Source: JBARRO01 sp049644265 (GTDB lineage Bacteria; Bacteroidota; Ignavibacteria; UBA10030). From it: a stretch of 43,520 nucleotides of DNA. Below the pieces are notes generated by a model that saw only the letters and a program-made list of their open reading frames with translations, made no database searches and was not told the origin of the DNA. Shown here piece by piece: positions 1 through 7,935 of this stretch. The stretch is taken from the NCBI GenBank assembly GCA_049644265.1, contig JBARRO010000276.1, positions 1 to 43,520 on the forward strand. Direction: 5' to 3'. Every line of letters begins with the position of its first letter. Within the stretch, counting starts at the first letter, position 1. The position numbers and the translations under genes are program-made.

Positions 1-1
1 C

Positions 2-508
2 AATGTACACAAGCAGGGTGCGGGAGACATGTACGACAAGGGGCAGCTTGTCCTCAACACGTTGCGAAGTGTGATCGACAATGATCCACTCTGGTTCTCG
101 ATCATCCGTGGGTTTGCCATGAAATATCGCCGGCAAATCGTGAAGGCGGAGGATTTCTTCAACTATGTCAACGAAAAAACCAACGACGACTACGGGTATT
201 TCTTCGATCAGTATCTGAAGCACACGAAGGTTCCGGTGCTTCAAATGTTTCTTTCAAAAATGGGGGATACAGTCACAGCGCGTTATCGTTGGCAGACGGA
301 TGTGCAGGACTTCAGAATGCCGGTGAAAGTCACCACGGCGAAAGGGAAGATGGAGTTCATCAATCCGACAACCACAATGCAGACCATGAAGCTTCGCCTC
401 AGTGATATGTCCGATTTCAAAGTTGCCGAAGATTTGTTCCTTGTCGACACGCGTATCACGCGTTCTTACCTTGATCCCCGAATGCCGAATCTGCCGGGAC
501 GACGCTAG
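2..508 (+). CDS. M1 family aminopeptidase, C-terminal part (partial)
   Basis: The reading frame is open to the left edge of the window, so only about the last 169 residues are present. The segment with KGQLVLNTLRSVI, then DPLWFSIIRGF, and FFDQYLKHTKVPVL is typical of the region after the zinc site of M1 (gluzincin) aminopeptidases, where a helical stretch is followed by a small beta domain. The HExxH zinc motif would lie upstream, outside the window. These enzymes remove N-terminal residues from peptides, usually in the periplasm or cytoplasm. The gene ends 75 bases before the convergent uxuA and seems unrelated to the sugar locus. The family call rests on the C-terminal part alone. Confidence 0.75.
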   Translation, partial: NVHKQGAGDMYDKGQLVLNTLRSVIDNDPLWFSIIRGFAMKYRRQIVKAEDFFNYVNEKTNDDYGYFFDQYLKHTKVPVLQMFLSKMGDTVTARYRWQTDVQDFRMPVKVTTAKGKMEFINPTTTMQTMKLRLSDMSDFKVAEDLFLVDTRITRSYLDPRMPNLPGRR

Positions 509-545
509 AAGGTAATGCTTTGCGAACATTGTAGTCCGGCGAATT

Positions 546-563
546 GGCAGGAGAGTCCCTGCC
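546..563. terminator. weak hairpin between convergent genes
   Basis: A 6-bp stem (GGCAGG/CCTGCC) with a 6-base loop lies between the convergent ends of the aminopeptidase gene and uxuA. There is no clear T-run on either side, so a terminator role is suggested only by position. Confidence 0.25.
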
Positions 564-583
564 CACTCTTCCCCAGCGGCCTG

Positions 584-1789
584 CTAAAGTCCCAGAGAGC
601 GCCTCACTCCGAGTTCCAGCCCTCGCAGTTCCGCCAACCCGCGCATCCTTCCGAACAGCGAATACCCGGGATAGACATCCTTCTTTTTGAATGAGGCAAG
701 CAATCGGTCCGCGGGCATGAGTCGTCCGTGATCCGGACGGAAGGGCATTCTTGCATCATCTTTTCCCGAATCCAGGCGGCGTTTCTGTTCGAGTACAAGC
801 GCCTTCATCACCCCATACATGTCCACGGCACCCTCAAGGTGATCCGACTCGGTAAAATCATATGTTCCGGAAATCACGACGTTCCGCAGATGGATGAACT
901 GGATCCGTTCGGCAAATTCGTTTGCCATAGGGACGAGGTCATTCGCGGGCCCGGCTCCGAGGGAACCGGTGCAAAGCGTAATACCGTTGGATACCGAGCC
1001 GGAGACGTCCAGGATTTGCCGGATGTCCTTTTCCGTACTGACGATTCTCGGTAGTCCGAGAAGGGGCCACGGAGGATCGTCCGGGTGGATCGCGAGACGT
1101 ACGCCGGATTCCTCTGCAACGGGGACGATCTCTTTGATGAATGTATGCAGGTTCTCACGCACGTCGCTGGAGGTGAGCTGCGCATATTCCTGGAGTGATG
1201 TCTTTAGTTCCTTCAGGGAGTAGGATTCGAGAGATCCGGGAAAGCCGAGAAGGATGGTCTGGAGCAGTCTGTCTTTCTGCGAATCGTTGAGGGAGGCGAA
1301 GAGTTGTTTCGCACCTCGCAGTTGTTCTTCAGTGTAGTCATGTTCTGCATTTTTCCGACCCAGGATGCAAAGGTCGAACGCGGCAAACACAATGGCCTGG
1401 AACCTGGTCGTGGTGGAACCGTCATCGCGCTGGACCTCAAGATCAGTGCGGGACCAATCGAGCAGTGGCATGAAGTTATAACAAACGGTATCGACCCCGC
1501 ATTGCCCGAGGTTTCTGATGGTCGTCCTGTAATTCTCCACGTACTGTGAATGATGTCCGGTTCGCCTTTTGATATGTTCATGCACCGGGACACTTTCCGC
1601 CACAGACCAGCTCAGGTTCGCGGCCTCGATGAGTCCCTTTCTGCGCCGGATCTCATCGACAGGCCAGACTTCACCGGTTGGGATTTGATGGAGGGCCGTC
1701 ACCACGCCGGTAACACCGGTTTGTCGGATTTCCGGTAGGGTGATGGGATCCTGGGGGCCGAACCATCTCCAGGTTTGCTCGAGGGACAT
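584..1789 (-). CDS. uxuA: Mannonate dehydratase UxuA
   Basis: This 401-residue protein is close to the usual length of UxuA (about 390-400). It dehydrates D-mannonate to 2-keto-3-deoxygluconate in the cytoplasmic hexuronate pathway. Family motifs are visible in order: WRWFGPQDPI near the N-terminus, the metal-site segment HPDDPPWP, CTGSLG, IQFIHLRNV, and FRPDHGR near the C-terminus. These hold the His, Cys and Asp residues known to bind Mn/Fe in the family. It lies 66 bases downstream of the lacI-type gene on the same strand and is probably co-transcribed with it. In this locus it would receive glucuronate carbon released by the GH115 enzyme. The preceding steps (uronate isomerase UxaC and fructuronate reductase UxuB) are not in the window. 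Confidence 0.95.
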   Translation of the reverse strand: MSLEQTWRWFGPQDPITLPEIRQTGVTGVVTALHQIPTGEVWPVDEIRRRKGLIEAANLSWSVAESVPVHEHIKRRTGHHSQYVENYRTTIRNLGQCGVDTVCYNFMPLLDWSRTDLEVQRDDGSTTTRFQAIVFAAFDLCILGRKNAEHDYTEEQLRGAKQLFASLNDSQKDRLLQTILLGFPGSLESYSLKELKTSLQEYAQLTSSDVRENLHTFIKEIVPVAEESGVRLAIHPDDPPWPLLGLPRIVSTEKDIRQILDVSGSVSNGITLCTGSLGAGPANDLVPMANEFAERIQFIHLRNVVISGTYDFTESDHLEGAVDMYGVMKALVLEQKRRLDSGKDDARMPFRPDHGRLMPADRLLASFKKKDVYPGYSLFGRMRGLAELRGLELGVRRSLGL

Positions 1790-1855
1790 TGCAATTCTCT
1801 TGGTTCGATGTTGAGGAACGCTACGGCGGAGGTTGGTTTGTTCCGGGCAACCGAT

Positions 1856-2890
1856 TCAACGTGTGTTCAGAACTCTGGAAGATTCCCGAACAACAAATTC
1901 TGTTTCCAGAACGACACGTTCGACCGACAAGAGCGTTGACGATTCGATGTTACGAATCAGAATTTCTGCGGCTTTCGTACCGATATCGAGTTGCGGGGCG
2001 CGAATGGTTGTGAGAGGGGTCGGATAAATCTTCGCGTAGTAGATATCGTCGTTGCCGATGATCGATAGATCGTTTGGAACGCTGATGGAGAGTTCCTTGA
2101 GAGCCATCATGACGGCAAGTGCCTGGTGGTCGTTGAAGCAAACGATCGCGGTTGGGTAATCCTCACGCTTCTTGTTCTTGAAGAACTCCAGCGTTTTCTT
2201 GTAACTCTCTTCATAGTGTGACCCGATCGGCACGATCAGGTCTTCGTGGAAAATGAGTGTGCTTTCGCTGAACGCATGTCGGAATCCCTCGATTCGTTCC
2301 TGAGTATGTGAGGACTGGGCTGGACCGGCAAAGTGCACGATTCGCGTGTGGCCGCTGTCGATGAGGTATTTTACCGCCTTCTTAATCGCCTTCAGGTTAT
2401 CGATGGCAACCACGTTTGCCTGGATCCCCTTGACATCCTCGAGGAGCACGAAAGGATAATTGATCATTTTCAACCGGAACAGGTGTTCGATCTCGGCTGT
2501 CCCTTCGATGACCGGTGCGATGATCGCTCCCTTGATGTCTTTGGCAGAGAATAAATGCGAGAGCTGCTTCTCGCGCTCGTTGTTGTCATCGGAGCTTGCA
2601 ATGACGACGGAGTAGCCTTTGCTGTTCGCATACTCAGTCACCCCCATGGCGACGGATGTGTAGAACGGATAGTTCAGGTCCTTGATGATGACTCCAATGC
2701 TTCTTTCCTGAATTCCATTTTTCAAGTTTCTTGCAACACCCCGCGGCCGGAAGTTCAATTCCTTCATGACCTCCAGGATGTGATCCCTCGTTGCAGGTTT
2801 CACCGTGCTTTTTGCGTTGATGACAGCTGAGACCGTGCCTTTTGAAACCCGGGCACGTCTTGCGACATCCTCAATTGTTGTCTTTTTCAT
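1856..2890 (-). CDS. LacI family transcriptional regulator
   Basis: This 344-residue protein has the classic LacI layout. An N-terminal helix-turn-helix (TIEDVARRARVSKGTVSAVI, residues 5-24) is followed by the hinge helix around RGVARNLKNG, then a periplasmic-binding-protein-like effector domain (SIGVIIKDLNYPFY, later NDLSIIGNDDIYYAK and PLTTIRAP). It should bind palindromic operators as a dimer and release on binding a sugar ligand. It is transcribed ahead of uxuA and divergently from the GH8-GH115 pair. Sites of the form TTGAAACGNTTCAA in its own upstream region and before the GH3 operon are the obvious targets. The ligand cannot be read from the sequence; a xylooligosaccharide, aldouronic acid or glucuronate is likely from context. 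Confidence 0.95.
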   Translation of the reverse strand: MKKTTIEDVARRARVSKGTVSAVINAKSTVKPATRDHILEVMKELNFRPRGVARNLKNGIQERSIGVIIKDLNYPFYTSVAMGVTEYANSKGYSVVIASSDDNNEREKQLSHLFSAKDIKGAIIAPVIEGTAEIEHLFRLKMINYPFVLLEDVKGIQANVVAIDNLKAIKKAVKYLIDSGHTRIVHFAGPAQSSHTQERIEGFRHAFSESTLIFHEDLIVPIGSHYEESYKKTLEFFKNKKREDYPTAIVCFNDHQALAVMMALKELSISVPNDLSIIGNDDIYYAKIYPTPLTTIRAPQLDIGTKAAEILIRNIESSTLLSVERVVLETEFVVRESSRVLNTR

Positions 2891-2923
2891 GGAAGTTGGA
2901 AATTGTGTTTCGTTCTGCCTTTA

Positions 2924-2937
2924 TTGAACCGGTTTGA
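2924..2937. promoter_or_regulatory. LacI-type operator, degenerate
   Basis: TTGAACCGGTTTGA lies 34 bases upstream of the regulator's start codon, in the 5' leader expected from the minus-strand promoter at 2997-3025. It shares the CG centre and TTGAA half-site with the two stronger sites but is less exact. It would suit autoregulation as a roadblock or looping site. The centre-to-centre distance to the next site at 3030 is 106 bases. Confidence 0.5.
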
Positions 2938-2996
2938 TTCTCCGGGGCGTGAGCAAAACGTCTGGTTGGAACAATGGGCTTGAAACGACCGTGGAG

Positions 2997-3025
2997 ATAT
3001 TATCATATATTTTACACAGAATCAA
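2997..3025 (-). promoter_or_regulatory. sigma70-like promoter for the lacI-uxuA operon
   Basis: On the minus strand, TTGATT (3020-3025) is followed after 17 bases by TAATAT (2997-3002), which gives a transcript starting near 2990 and about 100 bases of leader. The match to a standard -35/-10 promoter is good. An operator-like palindrome at 3030-3043 sits 4 bases upstream of the -35 box. Confidence 0.55.
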
Positions 3026-3029
3026 ACTA

Positions 3030-3043
3030 TTGAAACGATTCAA
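3030..3043. promoter_or_regulatory. LacI-type operator
   Basis: TTGAAACGATTCAA differs from the sites at 3161 and 7714 by one base. It lies just upstream of the lacI-uxuA -35 box and 131 bases (centre to centre) from the operator at 3161. It may serve repression of the divergent promoters, alone or through looping. Confidence 0.65.
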
Positions 3044-3132
3044 GACATTTCCATGTGGGCAGAAAAGAACCGCATCTCTGTCAAGAATTCCTAAAGCGCA
3101 AGGAAACCGGCGGGAAAGGGGAGATACTTCGC

Positions 3133-3161
3133 TTGCTTTTCTTCGCATAAGTTGCCAATAT
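3133..3161 (+). promoter_or_regulatory. sigma70-like promoter for the GH8-GH115 operon
   Basis: TTGCTT (3133-3138), a 17-base spacer and CAATAT (3156-3161) form a plausible promoter whose -10 box ends on the first base of the operator at 3161-3174. The same geometry occurs at 7686-7727, which supports both calls. Confidence 0.55.
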
Positions 3162-3174
3162 TGAAACGGTTCAA
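3161..3174. promoter_or_regulatory. LacI-type operator over the GH8-GH115 start site
   Basis: TTGAAACGGTTCAA is identical to the site at 7714-7727 and overlaps the transcription start expected from the promoter at 3133-3161. This is a classic position for steric repression by a LacI-family dimer. The regulator is encoded divergently next door. Confidence 0.75.
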
Positions 3175-3245
3175 TTTGTCCAAAAACCGCCTCTTTTTTG
3201 ACCTCATCTTACCACCTTAGCACGCCAGAGGAGGAAATACCCCGG

Positions 3246-4511
3246 ATGAATCGAAGAAGCACACTTCTTCTTTTTGCCGCAATTCTTTTGATCACGCAGA
3301 CCAACGACTCGATGTGTCGGTGGTCAGGACCGGATTCAGGATCCTATTTTTCCGGGTCATACAAGAACCTCTTCGCTGAACTCCTTGGAAAGAATGCAAC
3401 GTCCGTTCAGACGAGAATCGACAGCGTCTTCCACCAGATCTTCTACGGGGACAACGAGACCGAACGCCTCTACTATCCGGTCGAGCCCGACATGGCATAT
3501 ATCGAGGACGTCAACAACAGCGATGTGCGGACCGAGGGCATTTCCTACGGAATGATGATTTGCGTTCAGCTGGGCAAGAAAGCGGAGTTTGACCGATTGT
3601 GGAAGTGGGCGAAGACGCATATGCAATTTCAATCCGGTGCGCACAAGGGCTACTTTGCCTGGCACTGCAAAACTGACGGGACGATCCTCGATGCTACAGC
3701 CGCCTCGGATGGGGAGGAATGGATTGTCACGTCCCTCTTCTTTGCATCTGGGCGTTGGGGAGACGGAGAAGGACTTCAGAACTATCGCGGCGAGGCACAG
3801 AGAATTCTGCATACCATGCTGCACAAGGAATCCGAATCCGATCGCGGTCCTGTCACGAACATGTTCAACAAAGAAAAGCATCTCGTTTCGTTCGTGCCGG
3901 AAGTCCAGGCATCAGGGTTTACTGATCCATCCTATCAACTTCCCCATTATTATGAGCTTTGGGCGAGATGGGGGAAGCAAGACAATGAGTTCTGGTGCAA
4001 CGCTGCTTCGGCGAGTCGTATGTTGCTTCGTAGGGCGGCGGATTCGTCCACCGGTCTGTCGCCTGATTATTGTCAGTTCGATGGGATCCCGATGAGCCCA
4101 TGGCCGGGAGGGCACGATGATTTTCGTTTCGATGCCTGGCGGGTGGCCATGAATGTGGCGCTCGACTACCAGTGGTTCGCGCGGGATCCCTGGCAGGTCA
4201 CAACGTTGAATCGTCTGCTCGGGTTCTTCGCGTCACAAGGACGGTACGGCAACCAATATACGCTGAATGGGAAGAAGCTTTCGGATGATCATAGCCCCGG
4301 TCTTGTCGCGATGAATGCCGTTGCTGCGCTCGCTTCGACCAGCGAGCTGCGGAAACAGTTTGTGAAGGAATTTTGGGAAACGCCGGTACCGAAGGGTCGG
4401 TATCGTTACTACGATGGAATGCTCTACATGCTCGGGATGCTGCAGGTAAGCGGGAATTTCAGAGTCTACCATCTCACGAACGGTCCGGTCAGGGCTTGTT
4501 CAGACAATTGA
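3246..4511 (+). CDS. GH8 reducing-end xylose-releasing exo-oligoxylanase
   Basis: The start at 3246 is preferred because GAGGAGG lies 11 bases upstream and the protein then begins with a signal peptide (MNRRSTLLLFAAILLITQ). An earlier in-frame ATG at 3198 would add 16 unlikely residues. The 421-residue product is a GH8 enzyme resembling the Rex type (EC 3.2.1.156), which trims xylose from the reducing end of xylooligosaccharides. The probable proton donor is Glu97 in DVRTEGISYGMM and the probable base Asp296 in FRFDAWRVA. ASDGEEWI and the aromatic-rich SGSYKNLFAELLG are further family marks. It has no sorting domain, so periplasmic action is likely. It is followed after 16 bases by the GH115 gene, clearly the same operon. 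Confidence 0.88.
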   Translation: MNRRSTLLLFAAILLITQTNDSMCRWSGPDSGSYFSGSYKNLFAELLGKNATSVQTRIDSVFHQIFYGDNETERLYYPVEPDMAYIEDVNNSDVRTEGISYGMMICVQLGKKAEFDRLWKWAKTHMQFQSGAHKGYFAWHCKTDGTILDATAASDGEEWIVTSLFFASGRWGDGEGLQNYRGEAQRILHTMLHKESESDRGPVTNMFNKEKHLVSFVPEVQASGFTDPSYQLPHYYELWARWGKQDNEFWCNAASASRMLLRRAADSSTGLSPDYCQFDGIPMSPWPGGHDDFRFDAWRVAMNVALDYQWFARDPWQVTTLNRLLGFFASQGRYGNQYTLNGKKLSDDHSPGLVAMNAVAALASTSELRKQFVKEFWETPVPKGRYRYYDGMLYMLGMLQVSGNFRVYHLTNGPVRACSDN

Positions 4512-4527
4512 CTATCCGGGGAATACC

Positions 4528-7476
4528 ATGAATAAGAGAATGAGATTGATGCTAGGAGTCCTGATTTTCTTTTCTCTCCACCTGGCCATGGCGATCGGCG
4601 GAGATTCCTTTGTTAGCTTTACCAGCGGCAAAGAGAAGTTCGCTCTCTCCGCTTCAGGCAGTTCCGCTCCCATCTGCATAAGCTCCCGGGAGTATTCGGG
4701 GGTGCGGCTGATTGTCGGAAAATTTCAGGCGGATGTGGAAAGCGTGACGGGAGCAAAACCCGTCCTCTCGACGGACAGGATTCCACGTTCGAAGGAAATC
4801 GTCATCATCGGAACCATCGGCAGGAGTCAGTTCTTGCGGACATTGATCGATAAGAAGAAACTCGACGTGAAGGGAATCGAAGGAGAGTGGGAGTCATTCC
4901 TGATCCAATCTGTGGAAAAGCCGTTCCCCGGCGTGGATCGGGCGTTGGTGATTGCAGGGAGCGACAAACGGGGGACGATGTATGCGGTGTTCGATCTATC
5001 GCAGAGGATGGGTGTTTCGCCGTGGTACTGGTGGGCGGACGTGCCGATCAAACATCATCCGGATGTCTTTATCGATCCGGGCCGGCATTCCAACGGACCG
5101 CCATCGGTAAAGTACCGTGGAATCTTCCTCAACGACGAGGCACCCGATCTCACGAACTGGATCCGCGCGAAGTTCGGCATGGTGCCTGTGGGGCAGGACC
5201 CGCCAATCCCGCCGGGAGTTGCGAACTATGGACGCCAGTTCTATGAGAAACTCTTCGAGCTGATCCTGCGGCTGAAGGGTAATTATCTATGGCCGGCTAT
5301 GTGGAACAACGCGTTCAATGAAGATGATCTGGAGAACCCGCGCCTCGCCGACGAATACGGCATTGTCATGGGTACATCCCACCAGGAACCGATGCTTCGT
5401 GCACAAAAAGAGTGGGATCGACGATACAAACAAACGCTTGGAAGCTGGAATTATGCGAAATATCCGGATACGCTCCAGAAATTCTGGCGGGAAGGAGTGA
5501 AACGGAACAAGAACTATGAAAGTATCATCACGATTGGCCTTCGGGGCGCAGATGATACACCGATGGCAGAAGGAGGTCCCGAGGAAAACATGGCTCTGCT
5601 TGAAAAAATCGTTGGTGTTCAGAGGAGAATTCTCGCGGCCGAGGTCAATCCTGATGTAAGGAAGATTCCCCAGATGTGGTGCCTGTATAAAGAGGTGCTT
5701 GACTTCTACAATGCGGGAATGAGGGTCCCGGATGATGTGACGCTCTTGTGGCCCGATGACAATTGGGGGAACAATCGCCGGCTGCCGACCCTGGAGGAGC
5801 GTACACGGAGTGGGGGTGCGGGGATTTACTACCATTTTGACTATCACGGAGGCCCGCGAAGTTATCAGTGGCTCAACACAAACCCGATCCCGAAAATCTG
5901 GGAACAAATGTCGCTCGCAAAGGAATACGGAGCCGACCGCATTTGGATTGTCAACGTGGGACACTTTAAGGGATATGAATTCCCCCTGGAGTATTTCATG
6001 GATCTTGCGTGGGACACGAAGAGATGGGCCGGCGACAACACGGACGAGTACACGCGCCGGTGGGTTGCAAGGGAGTTTGGGGAGGAATATGCGGACGGGA
6101 TTGCGGCTGTCATCGCACAGTATACGAAGTTCAACGGCCGCCGTAAACCCGAACTCCTCAGTCCAACGACGTACAGCCTGGTGAACTATCACGAGGCAGA
6201 AAACGTCGTTGCAGAGTTTGATTCAATCACCGCTCAAGCTGAGGAGATCTCCCGCAAGCTGCCCGCCGAAGCGCACGACGCTTTCTATCAACTCGTCCTG
6301 TTTCCGGCGAAGGCGAGCGCCTTGGTGAGCGACTTGTATGTTTCGGCCGGAAAGAACGCCTTGTACGCACAGCAGGGACGCGTGAGTACCAACGCTATGG
6401 CCGAAAGAACGCGAAGCTTATTTGAGCAAGATACGAGCCTCATGGGGTATTTTAATCGAACGTTTGCCAACGGCAAATGGGATCATTTCATGGACCAGAC
6501 TCATTTGGGATACACGAACTGGCAGGATCCTCCCACCAATAGTCTTCGTGCGATTTCCCTTACTGACATTGCGGTGCCGGATTCGTCATCGATGGGCGTT
6601 GCCGTTGAGGGCTCGGTGAACGTCGATGCGAATCCCGTATTGCCCCGGTTCGACGTATTCAACCGGCAACGACACTGGATTGAGATCTTCAATCGGGGAA
6701 AACTCCCGTTTGTTTTCTCGGCTCAACCCGATCAACCGTGGATCAACCTCTCATCTTCCGCCGGCGAGATCAAGGATCAACTGAGGATCTGGGTGAGTGT
6801 GGATTGGAAGACGGTACCGCAAGGGAGTACGGGTGGCACAGTGAAGGTGACTGGTGCCGGAGGTGACTTCCGGGTTAACGTGGAAGCTTTCAGCCCTGAA
6901 CAGATCTCTCGCGCATCGCTTGAGGGATTTGTAGAAGGTGAAGGATTTGTTTCGATCGAGGCGGAGCATTATACGAACAAGATTGATCACGGGCCCAATC
7001 GTTGGATGAAGATTGAGGACTACGGCCACACATTGTCTGCCATGAGGACGACATCCGAAGTAAATGCCCCGGAACTCACCCCCGGTAGAGGCTCCCCTTG
7101 TTTGGAATACCGGATGTATTTGTTTAGCACCGGGAAGGTTGAAGTGAAGGGAATCTTCGGAGTGGCCTTGAACTTCATGCCCAACAGGGCGGTCCGGTAT
7201 GGAGTCTCATTCGACGACGAAGCCCCGCAGATTGTCACCCTGGTTCCGGGTAACTACCGTGCTCAGAACGGCAATCGGGATTGGGAAAATGCTGTGGCGA
7301 ACAACGGCCGCACCCCGACGACAACTCATGCGATCGGATTTCCGGGCTATCACACGTTGAAGATCTGGATGGTTGACCCTGCCGTGGCTCTTGAAAAAAT
7401 CGTGGTGGACCTTGGCGGTGTGAAGCCGAGCTACCTGGGGCCGCCGGAGAGCTTCCGGGCATCGGGGAAAAAGTAA
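4528..7476 (+). CDS. GH115 xylan alpha-1,2-(4-O-methyl)glucuronidase
   Basis: This 982-residue protein starts with a signal peptide ending near residue 23 and has the full length of GH115 enzymes. These remove (4-O-methyl)glucuronic acid side chains from xylan and xylooligosaccharides. Recognisable family segments include GTMYAVFDLSQRMGVSPWYWW and WADVPIK, then KYRGIFLNDEAPDL, GNYLWPAMWNNAFNEDD, GTSHQEPMLRA and LLWPDDNWGNNRRLP (about residues 401-415). The C-terminal part (from about residue 750) is beta-rich and matches the carbohydrate-binding-like C domain of the family. It has no C-terminal sorting domain, so it is probably periplasmic. It is second in the GH8 operon under the LacI-type operator. 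Its product, 4-O-methylglucuronate, cannot enter the UxuA pathway without demethylation, which gives meaning to the corrinoid genes at 34.8-43.3 kb. Confidence 0.93.
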   Translation: MNKRMRLMLGVLIFFSLHLAMAIGGDSFVSFTSGKEKFALSASGSSAPICISSREYSGVRLIVGKFQADVESVTGAKPVLSTDRIPRSKEIVIIGTIGRSQFLRTLIDKKKLDVKGIEGEWESFLIQSVEKPFPGVDRALVIAGSDKRGTMYAVFDLSQRMGVSPWYWWADVPIKHHPDVFIDPGRHSNGPPSVKYRGIFLNDEAPDLTNWIRAKFGMVPVGQDPPIPPGVANYGRQFYEKLFELILRLKGNYLWPAMWNNAFNEDDLENPRLADEYGIVMGTSHQEPMLRAQKEWDRRYKQTLGSWNYAKYPDTLQKFWREGVKRNKNYESIITIGLRGADDTPMAEGGPEENMALLEKIVGVQRRILAAEVNPDVRKIPQMWCLYKEVLDFYNAGMRVPDDVTLLWPDDNWGNNRRLPTLEERTRSGGAGIYYHFDYHGGPRSYQWLNTNPIPKIWEQMSLAKEYGADRIWIVNVGHFKGYEFPLEYFMDLAWDTKRWAGDNTDEYTRRWVAREFGEEYADGIAAVIAQYTKFNGRRKPELLSPTTYSLVNYHEAENVVAEFDSITAQAEEISRKLPAEAHDAFYQLVLFPAKASALVSDLYVSAGKNALYAQQGRVSTNAMAERTRSLFEQDTSLMGYFNRTFANGKWDHFMDQTHLGYTNWQDPPTNSLRAISLTDIAVPDSSSMGVAVEGSVNVDANPVLPRFDVFNRQRHWIEIFNRGKLPFVFSAQPDQPWINLSSSAGEIKDQLRIWVSVDWKTVPQGSTGGTVKVTGAGGDFRVNVEAFSPEQISRASLEGFVEGEGFVSIEAEHYTNKIDHGPNRWMKIEDYGHTLSAMRTTSEVNAPELTPGRGSPCLEYRMYLFSTGKVEVKGIFGVALNFMPNRAVRYGVSFDDEAPQIVTLVPGNYRAQNGNRDWENAVANNGRTPTTTHAIGFPGYHTLKIWMVDPAVALEKIVVDLGGVKPSYLGPPESFRASGKK

Positions 7477-7685
7477 TAGAAATCGCAGTTTGGATGACAG
7501 GCCTGGAAATCATGCAGCGTAAGCGAGGTTGGAACACTCGGGTATCGATGAAGTGCTTCGGCAGGTTCTGAAGCACTCCAATTTCGCCGATGGAAGCGCT
7601 TTTTTCGCAAGACTGAGAACGGCAAGTTGTTTCACTCGTAGCACACAAAATCAGCCCAAGAATCTGCAAACAGTCCACTCTCTGC

Positions 7686-7714
7686 TTGACTTTCTAAAAG
7701 TTCGTTAGTAGTAT
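7686..7714 (+). promoter_or_regulatory. sigma70-like promoter for the GH3-GPH-xylA operon
   Basis: TTGACT (7686-7691), a 17-base spacer and TAGTAT (7709-7714) form a good promoter. The -10 box ends on the first base of the operator at 7714, the same arrangement as at 3133-3174. It implies a leader of about 210 bases before GH3. I see no recognisable riboswitch or gene in that leader. Upstream, 7477-7685 holds no gene, only a weak 7-bp hairpin at 7553-7576. Confidence 0.65.
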
Positions 7715-7727
7715 TGAAACGGTTCAA
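7714..7727. promoter_or_regulatory. LacI-type operator over the GH3-GPH-xylA start site
   Basis: TTGAAACGGTTCAA is identical to the operator at 3161-3174 and covers the expected transcription start. It links the cytoplasmic xylose genes to the same repressor as GH8-GH115. Confidence 0.75.
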
Positions 7728-7935
7728 CTAAGTTCTAACCTGTTCGGAAGTTTCGTCCAAGATCCCCCAAGAATCTGTTGCGGTGAAGTTAGAAAAAGCC
7801 CCCGGCCTGATCTCACTTCGTTGCTACCACAATGAAACCGGACGAGACTCACAGCAACTCCTTGCTGCTGAATAAATCGAAGTTCAAGTATCGGCTTCTT
7901 AAGAATCTCTCCCTCGACGATAGCTCTCAATAAAA

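Noticed and set aside
2973..2990. Fifth LacI operator (CTTGAAACGACC)
   Set aside because: Only one half-site is present; the other half does not match the palindrome.
7553..7576. Terminator after GH115
   Set aside because: The stem is only 7 bp with a 10-base loop and lacks a T-run. It is too weak to call, although a transcript end in this gap is likely.
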